Source: Roseicyclus marinus
GTDB taxonomy: Bacteria > Pseudomonadota > Alphaproteobacteria > Rhodobacterales > Rhodobacteraceae
Assembly: GCF_036322625.1 (NCBI RefSeq)
Contig: NZ_AP027266.1
Location: forward strand, 623,001 to 687,000
Length of the DNA: 64,000 bases
Direction: 5' to 3'
Part shown: positions 10,172 to 18,856 of the stretch, piece after piece
Layout: every line of letters begins with the position of its first letter
How positions within the stretch are numbered: position 1 is the stretch's first letter
The notes under the pieces: model-generated
The model's input: only the letters and a program-made list of their open reading frames with translations
Told to the model about the DNA's origin: nothing
Databases searched by the model: none
Position numbers and translations under genes: made by a program

Positions 10172-11844
10172 CCGACCGGAACCGGCTCATCTACCTCCCT
10201 CTCGGCGGCGCGGGGGAGATCGGGATGAATTGCTACGTCTACGGCTACGGCCCCGCAGGCAAGGAGCGCCTGATCGTCGTGGACCTTGGCGTGGCATTCC
10301 CCGACATGGATGGCCAACCGGGCGTCGATGTCATCATTCCCGACATCGCATGGCTCGAGGAACGGCGCGACCGGATCGACGCCATCTTCATCACCCATGC
10401 GCACGAGGATCACGTGGGCGCGGTCGGCCATCTCTGGGGGCGGCTCAAGGCGCCGGTCTATTGCCGCCGCTTCACCGCGATCCACGCCATCCGCAAGCTG
10501 GAGGAAGCGGGCCATGACGCAGGCCAGGTCCGCGTGACGCTCCCTTGGCCCGAGGCGGTCACGGTCGGACCCTTCACCGTGCAATTCGCCCCGGTCAGCC
10601 ATTCGATCCCCGAGGCCTCCGCGCTGGTGATCGACACGCCCGGCGGTCGCGTCGTCCATTCGGGCGATTTCAAGATCGACCGCGACCCGGTTGTGGGCGA
10701 GGCCTTTGACGAAACGCTCTGGCGGCAGATCGCGCAAGATGGCGTCACGGCCTTCATCTGCGATTCGACCAATGTCTTCACGCGCCATCCCGGCCGGTCC
10801 GAAAGCCAATTGCCCGAACCCATCGGCGAATTGATCGCAGGCGCCAAGGGGATGGTCGTCGCCACGACTTTTGCCAGCAACATCGCCCGCCTCAAGACGC
10901 TGGCCGATGCGGGCGTGGCCAACGGGCGGTCGATCTGCCTGATGGGCCGCGCGATGAAGCGCATGGTGACGGCGGGTGTCGAGGCGGGCGTTCTGACCAA
11001 TTTCCCCAAGACGCTCAGCCCCGAGGATGCGCTGGACGTGCCGCGCGAGAACCTGATGCTGATCGTCACCGGCAGCCAGGGCGAGCGCCGCGCGGCCTCT
11101 GCCGCCCTGGGGCGGGGCAGCTACCTGGGCCACGAGCTGAAGGAAGGGGATATGTTCCTCTTCTCCTCCAAGACGATCCCGGGCAACGAGGTGGGCGTCG
11201 CCCGCATCAAGAACGCGCTTGCCGAAAAAGGCGTCGACGTGATCGATGACAGCCACGGGTTCTACCATGTCTCGGGCCACGCGAACCGCCCGGACCTCGA
11301 GGCGATGCATGACATCCTGCGCCCGCGCATCCTGATCCCGAACCATGGCGAATACCGCCACCTGCGCGAACATGCGCAACTGGCGCTGTCCAAGGGGATG
11401 ACCGGCATCATCGCGGCCAACGGGACGATGGTGGAATTGTCGGGCAATGCGCCGGGCATCGTGGATTATGTCGATGTGTCAAAGACCTATCTCGACGGCA
11501 CGGCCTTTGTCGGCGCGCTGGACGGGGTGATCCGCGACCGGATGAAGCTTGCGCTGAACGGGCTGGTGGCCGTGGCGCTCATCGTCGACGAGGATGACGT
11601 TCTGCTCGAGGACAGCTGGGTGCAGCTGCGCGGCCTGCCCGAAGTCACGAATGGCGGTGCCGATCTGGCCGAGATGATCGAGGATGATCTGGCCGAGGCG
11701 ATCCCGCGCATCGATGCGCGCACCGTGATGGATGACGACAAGCTGGAAGAGGCCGTGCGCCGCATCGTGCGCAACCTGTGCCTGACCGAGATCGGCAAGA
11801 AGCCCGAGGTGGCGGTCCTGATCTCGCGGCTGATGGCGGCCTGA
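10168..11844 (+). CDS. rnj: ribonuclease J
   Basis: This 558-residue protein belongs to the metallo-beta-lactamase/beta-CASP RNases. It matches RNase J, a 5' exonuclease and endonuclease for mRNA decay and rRNA maturation. The zinc site HAHEDHVGAVGH is at about residues 76-87, SHSIPEASALVI near 146-157 and HSGDFKID near 165-172. The beta-CASP motif HVSGHANRPDL lies near 369-379, followed by IPNHGEYRHL. The start overlaps the stop of coaX. The gene closes the long co-directional run and is followed by a strong terminator. Confidence 0.94.
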   Translation: MTDRNRLIYLPLGGAGEIGMNCYVYGYGPAGKERLIVVDLGVAFPDMDGQPGVDVIIPDIAWLEERRDRIDAIFITHAHEDHVGAVGHLWGRLKAPVYCRRFTAIHAIRKLEEAGHDAGQVRVTLPWPEAVTVGPFTVQFAPVSHSIPEASALVIDTPGGRVVHSGDFKIDRDPVVGEAFDETLWRQIAQDGVTAFICDSTNVFTRHPGRSESQLPEPIGELIAGAKGMVVATTFASNIARLKTLADAGVANGRSICLMGRAMKRMVTAGVEAGVLTNFPKTLSPEDALDVPRENLMLIVTGSQGERRAASAALGRGSYLGHELKEGDMFLFSSKTIPGNEVGVARIKNALAEKGVDVIDDSHGFYHVSGHANRPDLEAMHDILRPRILIPNHGEYRHLREHAQLALSKGMTGIIAANGTMVELSGNAPGIVDYVDVSKTYLDGTAFVGALDGVIRDRMKLALNGLVAVALIVDEDDVLLEDSWVQLRGLPEVTNGGADLAEMIEDDLAEAIPRIDARTVMDDDKLEEAVRRIVRNLCLTEIGKKPEVAVLISRLMAA

Positions 11845-11869
11845 CGAAAGCGTCCTTCACCGAACAAAA

Positions 11870-11892
11870 AACCCGGCCAGTTGGCCGGGTTT
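11870..11892. terminator. bidirectional intrinsic terminator
   Basis: A perfect 10-bp stem AACCCGGCCA / TGGCCGGGTT with a 2-base loop is flanked by a run of A on the left and T on the right. It therefore has a U-tract in both directions. It lies between the convergent RNase J and DEAD-box helicase genes, 25 bases from each stop. Confidence 0.9.
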
Positions 11893-11916
11893 TCTCATGT
11901 CGTCCTGCGGGCCGGA

Positions 11917-13638
11917 TCAGACCGCGTCGCTGTCCGTACCCGTGGCGGGGGCTGCGTCGGTGGCCGCTTCGCTCTCGGCCGCGGCCTTGGCGCTGGTGCG
12001 GGGCTTGCGCACCCGGCGCGTGCTGCGCTTGGGCTTTTCCTCTGTCTTTTCAGGAGTTTCCGCGACCGCCTCGACGGGTGTTTCCACCGCCTCATCCTCG
12101 GTTTCGGTGAAGCTGCGGGGCGGGCCGCCGCGCCGTTCGTCAAAGCTCAACGCGATGAAATCGGGCAGGTGGTCGCCCATGCCCATGACGCGCCCACCCC
12201 GGTCGCCCCGGTCGCGCCCGCCACGGTCGCTGCGATCCTGGCGCCCACGGTCTTCGCGTCCACGCGGGGCGCGGTCGTCGCGGTCTCGCGGCGCGCGCTC
12301 TTCGGCAAGCGGGCGGTCCTTGGTCTCGGGTTTCGCGGCCTCGGGTTTCGGCTGGTCGACGGCTGTTTCCGCGGCGGGTTTGGACCGGCTGCGGCTGCGG
12401 CTTCTGCTGCGGCTGCGGGGGGTTTCCTCGCCCTCGGCCTCATCATTGCTGCGGGGACGGGGTTCGGCGCTGCCTTCGTCCGGGCTCCAGGGGAGGGGGG
12501 CGCGCGGGATGGTGGTTTCGATCAATTTCTCGATTGCGCCCAGATACTTGTCATCTGCGGGAACCGAGATCGAGATGGCGACGCCGGAGCGTCCGGCGCG
12601 GCCGGTGCGGCCGATGCGGTGGACGTAATCCTCGGCATGGCTGGGGACGTCGTAGTTGAACACATGGCTGACGCTGGGAATGTCGAGCCCGCGCGCGGCC
12701 ACGTCGGAGGCCACGAGGAAGCGCACACGCCCCTCGCGGAACCCGTCGAGCGTGCGCATCCGCTGCGACTGGTCCAGGTCGCCGTGGATCGGCTCGGCAT
12801 TAAGGCCGTGCTTTTTCAACGACTTGGCGACCACATCCACGTCGATCTTGCGGTTGCAGAAGATGATGGCGTTGGTGCAGGCCTCGCCCTCCACCCGGAT
12901 CGCGGCGCGCAGCATTTCGCGCTTTTCGCGCGCTGCGGTTTCGCGGTCGCGGCGCGAGGGGCGGAATTCCAGCAGGCGCTGTTCGATGGTTTCCGACGCG
13001 CTGGCCTGCCGCGCCACCTCGATTCTCGCGGGGTTCGAGAGGAAGGTGTTGGTGATCCGCTCGATCTCGGGCGCCATGGTGGCGGAGAAGAAAAAGGTCT
13101 GGCGGGTGAAGGGCACGAGGCCGAAAATGCGTTCGATATCAGGGATAAAGCCCATGTCGAGCATCCGGTCGGCTTCATCGACCACCATGACCTTGACGTC
13201 GGTCAGGATCAGTTTGCCGCGCTCGAAGTGATCGAGCAGGCGACCGGGCGTTGCGATCAGCACGTCGACGCCCTTGTCGATGAGCGCGTCCTGTTCCTTG
13301 AAGCTGACGCCGCCGATCAGCAAGGCCTTGGTAAGTTTGACATATTTCGCGTAGGTGTCGAAGTTTTCGGCCACCTGCGCGGCCAGTTCGCGCGTCGGGC
13401 AGAGCACGAGGGAGCGCGGCATCCGGGCGCGGGCGCGGCCACGGGCCAGGATGGTGATCATCGGCAGCGTGAAGCTGGCGGTCTTGCCGGTGCCGGTCTG
13501 GGCGATGCCCAGAACGTCGCGCCCTTCGAGCGCGTGGGGGATCGCGCCGGCCTGGATCGGGGTGGGAGTTTCGTAGCCTGCTTCGGCTACGGCCTTGAGA
13601 ACCTTGGGATTAAGGTTGAGGTCGGAAAAGCTCGTCAT
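11917..13638 (-). CDS. DEAD-box ATP-dependent RNA helicase with RS/RD-rich tail
   Basis: The 573-residue protein has a complete DEAD-box core: Q motif (PTPIQAGAIP), Walker A AQTGTGKT, VDEADRMLDMGF, SATM, and HRIGRTGRAGR in the second RecA domain. It probably remodels structured RNA in ribosome assembly, cold adaptation or degradosome-like complexes. About the last 200 residues are disordered: an Arg-Ser dipeptide run, an RD/RG-rich stretch, then an acidic and finally a basic Ala/Arg/Lys region. I started at ATG 13638 (MTSFSDLNLNPK), which matches the family; an upstream start would add 62 unrelated residues. Confidence 0.94.
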   Translation of the reverse strand: MTSFSDLNLNPKVLKAVAEAGYETPTPIQAGAIPHALEGRDVLGIAQTGTGKTASFTLPMITILARGRARARMPRSLVLCPTRELAAQVAENFDTYAKYVKLTKALLIGGVSFKEQDALIDKGVDVLIATPGRLLDHFERGKLILTDVKVMVVDEADRMLDMGFIPDIERIFGLVPFTRQTFFFSATMAPEIERITNTFLSNPARIEVARQASASETIEQRLLEFRPSRRDRETAAREKREMLRAAIRVEGEACTNAIIFCNRKIDVDVVAKSLKKHGLNAEPIHGDLDQSQRMRTLDGFREGRVRFLVASDVAARGLDIPSVSHVFNYDVPSHAEDYVHRIGRTGRAGRSGVAISISVPADDKYLGAIEKLIETTIPRAPLPWSPDEGSAEPRPRSNDEAEGEETPRSRSRSRSRSRSKPAAETAVDQPKPEAAKPETKDRPLAEERAPRDRDDRAPRGREDRGRQDRSDRGGRDRGDRGGRVMGMGDHLPDFIALSFDERRGGPPRSFTETEDEAVETPVEAVAETPEKTEEKPKRSTRRVRKPRTSAKAAAESEAATDAAPATGTDSDAV

Positions 13639-13796
13639 ATGCGTCCAGTCTGGCCGGGACACTCCCGGCGGGGTGAGTTGGAGCGCATCAAAAACCGTAG
13701 CGCCCCACGGATCATGCCCACGCGCGGATCGCGGGGATGGGTGGCACATAGGGGAAAAGCGACCTGCCGTCAAACCGCGCCTTTCGGGGGGCATGG

Positions 13797-13811
13797 TTAG
13801 GGAAAGGTTAA
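13797..13811 (-). promoter_or_regulatory. possible CtrA-type site upstream of the helicase
   Basis: On the minus strand this reads TTAACCTTTCCCTAA, a TTAA-N7-CTAA arrangement one base away from the alphaproteobacterial CtrA consensus TTAA-N7-TTAA. A further TTAACCCTT half-site is nearby on the same strand at about 13836-13844. The site is about 160 bases upstream of the helicase start. This is a sequence match only. Confidence 0.3.
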
Positions 13812-13869
13812 GCGTGGAGGCCAAGTCTTGCCGAAGGGTTAAGATCGCGGGGCGTTCGTGAAGCGATCG

Positions 13870-14526
13870 TTACGGGCGGGAACGCGCGGCAAGGTTTTGG
13901 AAAGATTCCGGCCCGGCCCCCGCCGAAGGGTGCAGGACGGGACGGTATCCGGCGGTGAGAACGGCCAGCGTCGGGCGCGGGGTGAGCACGGTGACCGGGG
14001 CCGTGGGCCGGTCGAGGGGTGCGCCGTAGCCTGCGGGGGAGAAGGGCAGGAGACTGTCGCCGAGGACCAGATGCACGCGCCCCTGCCAGAGGAGGAAACT
14101 GCCGTCGGGCAGGTCGCGTGCCGGGGCCTGATGGCGGAGCTGCGCGCGGGCCCGGGTGACGCGGGCTTGGTGCAGCGATGCGTCGATCTCGGGCGCGCGG
14201 GGACGCGTGCCGAAGGCCAAGGACCAGGCCGTCCGAAACCGGGTGTAGGCCACGCGGCGGCATTCGGCGCAGGGGCGGTGACCGGCGGCAAGGGCCACGG
14301 CCTCGTCGAGGAAGAACAGCGCGGTCCAGCGGCGGTCGGGCATGGGACCATGATAGAGCCCGCGCGGATGGGTGAGCGCGCAGGTGATCCAATGCGGATG
14401 GGTCCAGCGGCGGGGGCCAAGCGTCCGGTCGGGTCCGTGCAGGATGCCCCGGTTGCCGGTGAAGAGCCCGCGCGCGGGGTTGGCGACGATCTCGCCCGTG
14501 GGCAGGACGCGGTTCCGGAGGGGCAT
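13870..14526 (-). CDS. uncharacterised protein with AAGHRPCAECRR motif
   Basis: The 218-residue protein from ATG 14526 begins MPLRNRVLPTGEIVANPARG. Its central feature is AAGHRPCAECRRVAYTRFR (about residues 90-108), a His/Cys cluster that resembles the zinc motif of Ada-like metal-binding segments. No signal peptide or membrane helix is visible. I do not recognise the family. It ends within a run of minus-strand genes, nine bases downstream of the VOC gene, so the two are probably co-transcribed. Confidence 0.75.
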   Translation of the reverse strand: MPLRNRVLPTGEIVANPARGLFTGNRGILHGPDRTLGPRRWTHPHWITCALTHPRGLYHGPMPDRRWTALFFLDEAVALAAGHRPCAECRRVAYTRFRTAWSLAFGTRPRAPEIDASLHQARVTRARAQLRHQAPARDLPDGSFLLWQGRVHLVLGDSLLPFSPAGYGAPLDRPTAPVTVLTPRPTLAVLTAGYRPVLHPSAGAGPESFQNLAARSRP

Positions 14527-14534
14527 GGCGCGAT

Positions 14535-14873
14535 TCAGCTGGACCAGACAGCCATGGCGATGCCGCCCGGCGCGCGGAACTCGAAGCGGCGACCGCCGGG
14601 GAAGGCGAAGATGTCTTTCGTGATCTCGGCCCCAGCTGCGCGGACCTGTGCCAAAGCGCTTTCCAGATCCTCTGCCTTGAGCACGATCAGGGGAGCGGTG
14701 GGGGCTGCGCGTTCCAGCCCGCCGCCTGTCCCCGCGCCCTGAATATCGCGGTAGTCGGGGCCGTAGTCGACGAAATCCCAACCGAAGGCGCCAGCGAAGA
14801 AGGCTTGGGTTTCCTCGAGCACGGGGGAGGAAAACTCGACATAGTCGATGGGCAGTCGGACAGGGGGTGCCAT
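14535..14873 (-). CDS. VOC-family (glyoxalase-fold) protein
   Basis: This 112-residue protein begins MAPPVRLPIDYVEFSSPVLE. The paired beta-alpha-beta modules of the vicinal oxygen chelate fold are suggested by VLEETQAFFAGAFGWDFVDY near residues 18-37 and by the second half, VLKAEDLESALAQVRAAGAE followed by FEFRAPGGIAMAVW. Members bind metals or small ligands; the substrate cannot be told. It is nine bases upstream of the uncharacterised gene. The 173 bases between it and prfC hold no gene. Confidence 0.85.
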   Translation of the reverse strand: MAPPVRLPIDYVEFSSPVLEETQAFFAGAFGWDFVDYGPDYRDIQGAGTGGGLERAAPTAPLIVLKAEDLESALAQVRAAGAEITKDIFAFPGGRRFEFRAPGGIAMAVWSS

Positions 14874-15046
14874 GCGAAACCTCGTTCCCGTTTTGTTCAG
14901 AGTGCTTCGCGGCGGCGCGTTCGTCAACAGGCTTGGGCCTGTGTCGCTGTCCTGCGTTCCCGTTTGCCCGCGTCGTGGATGGCCGACGATCGCATGGTCC
15001 GACGCGGGCGGGTGATGTGGTCCCGCCTGCTTGGACCCCGACGCCG

Positions 15047-16657
15047 TCAGACCATCAGTTCCTTGGTCGCGGAGAGCTGCACCTGCGGATAGTCGCGCGC
15101 GACGCGGTCGATGTCCCATTGCAGGCGGGTGAGATAGACCGGGTCGCCGTCATTGTCGGAGGCCATGTGCTGCTTGTTGGCGGCCGAGAAGGCCTCCACC
15201 GCGTCTTTCGGGCCGTGGACCCAGCGGGCGGAGGTGAATTGCGAGCCCTCGAACCGGACGGGCAGGCCGTATTCCAGCTCGATCCGGCTGGCCAGAACCT
15301 CGAATTGCAGTGCGCCCACGACGCCTACGACAAAGCCCGAGCCGATCATGGGCTTGAAGACCTTGGCCGCGCCCTCCTCGGCGAATTGCATCAGGGCCTT
15401 TTCCATGTGCTTGGCCTTCATCGGGTCGCCCGCGCGCGCGGTCTGCAGGAGTTCCGGCGCGAAGGAGGGGATGCCCGTGACCTTGAGCGTCTCACCCTCG
15501 GTCAGCGTGTCGCCGATGCGGAGCTGCCCGTGGTTGGGAATGCCGATGATGTCGCCGGCCCAGGCCTCTTCGGCCAATTCGCGGTCGGCGGCGAGGAAGA
15601 GGACGGGATTGGTCACCGCCATCGGTTTGCCCGCGCGGACATGGTGCAATTTCATGCCGCGTTCGAAATGGCCCGAGGCGAGGCGGACGAAGGCCACGCG
15701 GTCGCGGTGCTTGGGGTCCATGTTGGCCTGCACCTTGAAGACGAAGCCCGTGACCTTGGGTTCTTCGGGGGCGACCTGGCGCGGTTCGGCGCGCTGGGGC
15801 TGGGGGGGCGGCCCGAATTCGCCGATGCCCGCCATCAGTTCCTTGACGCCGAAGGAATTGATCGCGGAGCCGAACCAGATGGGCGTCATCGACCCTTCGA
15901 GAAAGCGGTCGCGGTCGAAGGCGGGCAGGAGCGCCTGCGCCATTTCGAGGTCTTCGCGCAGTTTCGCCAGCAGGTCGGCGGGGACATGTTCGGCGAGTTT
16001 CGGGTCGTCCAAGCCGTCGATGCGGATGCTTTGGGCCACGCGATTGCGGTCGGCGCGGTCCATCAGGTCGAGCCGGTCGTGCAGGATATCGTAGCAGCCG
16101 ATGAACTCGCGCCCCATGCCGATGGGCCAGGAGGCGGGCGTCACGTCGATGGCGAGGTTTTCCTGGATCTCGTCGATAATCTCGAAGGTGTCGCGGGCCT
16201 CGCGGTCCATCTTGTTGCAGAAGGTCAGGATGGGCAGGTCGCGCATCCGGCAAACCTCGAAGAGTTTGCGGGTCTGGGACTCAACACCCTTGGCCCCGTC
16301 GATCACCATGACGGCGGCATCGACGGCGGTGAGCGTGCGGTAGGTATCCTCGGAGAAATCGCTGTGGCCGGGCGTGTCGACGAGGTTGAAGCGGTAGCGG
16401 TCGAAATCGAAGGACATGGCCGAGGCGGAAACCGAGATGCCGCGGTCCTTTTCCATCTGCATGAAGTCGGAGCGGGTGCGCCGCGCCTCGCCCTTGGCGC
16501 GGACCTGTCCCGCCATCTGGATCGCGCCGCCGAACAGCAGGAATTTCTCGGTCAGCGTCGTCTTGCCCGCATCGGGATGCGAGATGATGGCAAAGGTCCG
16601 GCGCCGCGCGATTTCGGGCGGCAGGGCGGGGCGGTTCGTAGGGGCGGTGTCCAGCAT
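15047..16657 (-). CDS. prfC: peptide chain release factor 3
   Basis: The 536-residue GTPase recycles RF1 and RF2 from terminating ribosomes. The G-domain motifs are clear: SHPDAGKTTLTEKFL (P-loop, about residues 26-40), the RGISVSASAM switch, DTPGHSDFSEDTYRTL and FCNKMDREARD. They are followed by RF3-type domains II and III. This pattern and length distinguish it from EF-G and TypA. The upstream region is short and G-rich. Confidence 0.96.
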   Translation of the reverse strand: MLDTAPTNRPALPPEIARRRTFAIISHPDAGKTTLTEKFLLFGGAIQMAGQVRAKGEARRTRSDFMQMEKDRGISVSASAMSFDFDRYRFNLVDTPGHSDFSEDTYRTLTAVDAAVMVIDGAKGVESQTRKLFEVCRMRDLPILTFCNKMDREARDTFEIIDEIQENLAIDVTPASWPIGMGREFIGCYDILHDRLDLMDRADRNRVAQSIRIDGLDDPKLAEHVPADLLAKLREDLEMAQALLPAFDRDRFLEGSMTPIWFGSAINSFGVKELMAGIGEFGPPPQPQRAEPRQVAPEEPKVTGFVFKVQANMDPKHRDRVAFVRLASGHFERGMKLHHVRAGKPMAVTNPVLFLAADRELAEEAWAGDIIGIPNHGQLRIGDTLTEGETLKVTGIPSFAPELLQTARAGDPMKAKHMEKALMQFAEEGAAKVFKPMIGSGFVVGVVGALQFEVLASRIELEYGLPVRFEGSQFTSARWVHGPKDAVEAFSAANKQHMASDNDGDPVYLTRLQWDIDRVARDYPQVQLSATKELMV

Positions 16658-16695
16658 GGGCGCGATATAGCGGCGGGGCGGGGTCGGGGCAATCC

Positions 16696-16726
16696 GGGAT
16701 GGGGCGGGGATGGGGCCGGGATGGGG
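16696..16726 (+). repeat. G-rich triplet repeat, possible G-quadruplex
   Basis: Three units of GGGATGGGG, separated by C/CC and extra G, give six G-tracts of three or four within 31 bases. The stretch lies just upstream of prfC (minus strand), in the region where its promoter should be, so a folded structure could affect prfC expression. No gene is visible between 16658 and 16831. Confidence 0.55.
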
Positions 16727-16802
16727 CTTTGGCCGCGACGTGTCGGGGCGGTGGCAGTGGTGCGCTCCGCGCCGGCCCGTCGCCGCATGGGGCAGATCAA
16801 GA

Positions 16803-16825
16803 TGAGTTTTTTGGCCAAGATGAAG
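16803..16825 (+). repeat. 23-bp AAGATGAAG-family element
   Basis: The element reads GAG, six T, GGCC, then AAGATGAAG. It matches the dispersed motif seen at 26843-26865, 26879-26901 (inverted) and 58066-58088. It lies seven bases beyond the stop of the Hint-domain gene, in the opposite orientation to that gene. Confidence 0.6.
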
Positions 16826-16831
16826 GGGCGG

Positions 16832-17851
16832 TCAGTCGCTGTCGGTGCCGCGGCTGGCCTCTGTCAGGCGGGTGGCGGCATCCTGGCTGTCGCCGAGGAT
16901 GGTTTCGTCGATCTCGAACAGGGGGGCGGCGCGGCTGTCGGGCAGGCCCGTCTGAAGCGCGAGATCCGCAGGCAGGCGGGCGCGGATGTCGGAGGTGACG
17001 AGCAGGCTTTCGACGGCGATGCCTTCGGCGAAGATGATCTCGTGGCTGTCGAAGAGAATCAGGTAGCTGTCGAGATGGCCGCCTTCTTCGCGGGTGACGG
17101 TGGTGCCGTTGACCAGAAGCTCGGCGCGGACCAGCACCTCGGCCCGGCCGGTGCCGAGGCGGTCGCGGCGTTGCCAGATGAAGAGCCGGTGCTGGGGCGA
17201 AAGGCGCAGGTCGCGGGCGGTGCTGAGCGTGCCCTGGGCGATGCGGACGGGGGCGGCGGCGCCCGCGGCGCGGCGGGTCTGGTGGCCGATCCAGCGGATC
17301 GGACGCGGGCCGTGATCGCGGGTGAGCACCCTGTCGCCGACGCGCAGATCCTCGACCCGGGCCTGCGCGCCGCCCGCAAGCGTCAGGTGGGTTCCGGCGA
17401 AGAAGCTGACCGAGGCGATATCGGCGAAACGGTCCGGGGCGGTGTGGCCGTCGGAGCCGATGAGATCGTATTCGGTGCCGGGTTCGAGGGGGGAGAGCGG
17501 CAGGAGGTGGAGCAAGGTGCCTTGGGTCTCGCTCTGGCGTTTGAGGACCAGAACCTCGATCATCTGGCCCTTGGCGCCCATGAAGCGGTGGCAGGCGGCG
17601 ATGGTCAGCGGCTCGCCGGGGATGCCGACCTCGGAGCCCGTGGCCACGCATTGCCCGCCGCCGGGCCCGATCTCGGGGCGGTCGCTGATCGCAAGGCGGG
17701 CGGGGCGCGCATCGCGGTGGAGGCGATAGGTGTCGCCGGGCAGGGCCGCGTCGCCAAGACCGATCGGATCGCCCTCGTTCGCGCCGGTGAGCGCGCGCAG
17801 TGCCTCTGCGGGATAGGTCGCAAATCGGCAGAGGGGCGCGAGATCGGTCAT
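16832..17851 (-). CDS. Hint-domain (Hedgehog/intein-type) protein, Cys1 replaced by Ser
   Basis: The 339-residue protein carries a Rhodobacterales-type Hint_2 domain from about residue 149: FFAGTHLTLAGGAQARVEDL, VGDRVLTRDHGPRPIRWIGH, LRLSPQHRLFIW and DSHEIIFAEGIAVESLL. In most relatives the domain opens with Cys (CFTxGT); here the aligned residue is Ser (SFFAGT), which could still support an N-O acyl shift. The N-terminal 145 residues have no recognised motif. It diverges from the downstream SDR gene across 126 bases. Role unknown; family members may self-process. Confidence 0.85.
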   Translation of the reverse strand: MTDLAPLCRFATYPAEALRALTGANEGDPIGLGDAALPGDTYRLHRDARPARLAISDRPEIGPGGGQCVATGSEVGIPGEPLTIAACHRFMGAKGQMIEVLVLKRQSETQGTLLHLLPLSPLEPGTEYDLIGSDGHTAPDRFADIASVSFFAGTHLTLAGGAQARVEDLRVGDRVLTRDHGPRPIRWIGHQTRRAAGAAAPVRIAQGTLSTARDLRLSPQHRLFIWQRRDRLGTGRAEVLVRAELLVNGTTVTREEGGHLDSYLILFDSHEIIFAEGIAVESLLVTSDIRARLPADLALQTGLPDSRAAPLFEIDETILGDSQDAATRLTEASRGTDSD

Positions 17852-17977
17852 CGGGGAACTTTGGATCGGAGGTGTCGTCTTTGGGGTAGAGCGCCGCGGA
17901 GGAGGGGTCAAGGCTGGCGGGTGCGGTGGCAGGCTGGTAGGAGAGGCCGAACGCCACGAACAGGGGAGAAACCGGGC

Positions 17978-18757
17978 ATGGATCTGGGGATCAGGGGCAA
18001 GCGGGCGCTGGTTTGCGCATCGTCCAAGGGGTTGGGGCGCGGCTGCGCCGAGGCGCTGGCGGCGGCGGGCGTCGAGCTGGTGCTGAACGCGCGGGGCGCG
18101 GAGGCGTTGGAGGCGACGGCGGCGGCGATCCGGGCCGAGCATGGTGTGAGCGTGACGGCGGTGGCCGCCGACATCACCGACGAGGCGGGCCGGGCGCGGG
18201 TGCTGGAGGCGGCGGGCGCGGTCGACATCCTGATCACCAATGCGGGCGGGCCGCCCCCCGGCCTGTGGTCGGATTGGGGTCGGGAGGATTTCATCAAGGC
18301 GCTCGATGCCAACATGCTGACGCCCATCGCGCTGATGACGGCGCTGGTGCCGGGGATGATGGAGCGGGGCTGGGGCCGGGTGGTCAACATCACCTCGCAA
18401 TCGGTGAAGGCGCCGATCCCGCAGCTGGGCCTGTCGAACGCGGCGCGGACGGGATTGACGGGCTATGTCGCGGGCACGGCGCGGCAGGTGGCGGGCCATG
18501 GGGTCACGATCAACAACCTGTTGCCCGGCTCGCATGACACGGACCGCGCGGTGGCGCTGGAGAAGGGTGTCGCCAAGGCGCAGGACGTGTCACTGGAGGA
18601 GGCGCGCAAGATCCGGTGCAAGGCGATCCCGTCGGGGCGCTACGGGACGATCGCGGAATTCGGCAACACCTGTGCTTTCCTGTGTTCGGAGCATGCGGGG
18701 TTCATCGTGGGGCAGAACATCCTGCTCGACGGGGGGCAGACGAGCGCGACGATCTGA
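17978..18757 (+). CDS. SDR-family oxidoreductase lacking the Tyr-Lys pair
   Basis: The 259-residue Rossmann-fold protein resembles 3-oxoacyl-ACP reductases: ASSKGLGRGCAEALAAAG replaces the classic TGxxxGIG near residues 14-31, NAGGPPPG near 89-96, and the C-terminus ends in LLDGGQTSATI. The catalytic YxxxK is absent; the aligned segment is LSNAARTG. I recall a BKR-like SDR subgroup with imperfect cofactor and active-site motifs, and this protein fits it. It starts at ATG 17978 behind GGGGAGAA. Substrate and activity cannot be inferred. Confidence 0.85.
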   Translation: MDLGIRGKRALVCASSKGLGRGCAEALAAAGVELVLNARGAEALEATAAAIRAEHGVSVTAVAADITDEAGRARVLEAAGAVDILITNAGGPPPGLWSDWGREDFIKALDANMLTPIALMTALVPGMMERGWGRVVNITSQSVKAPIPQLGLSNAARTGLTGYVAGTARQVAGHGVTINNLLPGSHDTDRAVALEKGVAKAQDVSLEEARKIRCKAIPSGRYGTIAEFGNTCAFLCSEHAGFIVGQNILLDGGQTSATI

Positions 18758-18770
18758 GGGGTGGGGCGTG

Positions 18771-18808
18771 CGCCCCTTCGGGGCGGTGCCGCCTTGCCCC
18801 TTCGGGGC
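18771..18808 (+). terminator. tandem GCCCCTTCGGGGC hairpins
   Basis: Two identical 13-base units GCCCCTTCGGGGC at 18772-18784 and 18796-18808 each fold with a 5-bp stem and a TTC loop, 14 bases and more after the SDR stop. No T-tract follows, so this could be a weak terminator or an mRNA 3'-end stabiliser. Confidence 0.45.
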
Positions 18809-18856
18809 GGGCCTGCTAGCTGCGGCACTTGAGTGAATTGATCGGGTATTTCCGGG

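Noticed and set aside
14867-18757. A continuous plus-strand open frame of about 1,300 codons
   Set aside because: It is antisense to prfC and the Hint gene in a GC-rich region where stops are rare. Its only real part is the SDR-like gene from 17978; the rest has no family pattern.
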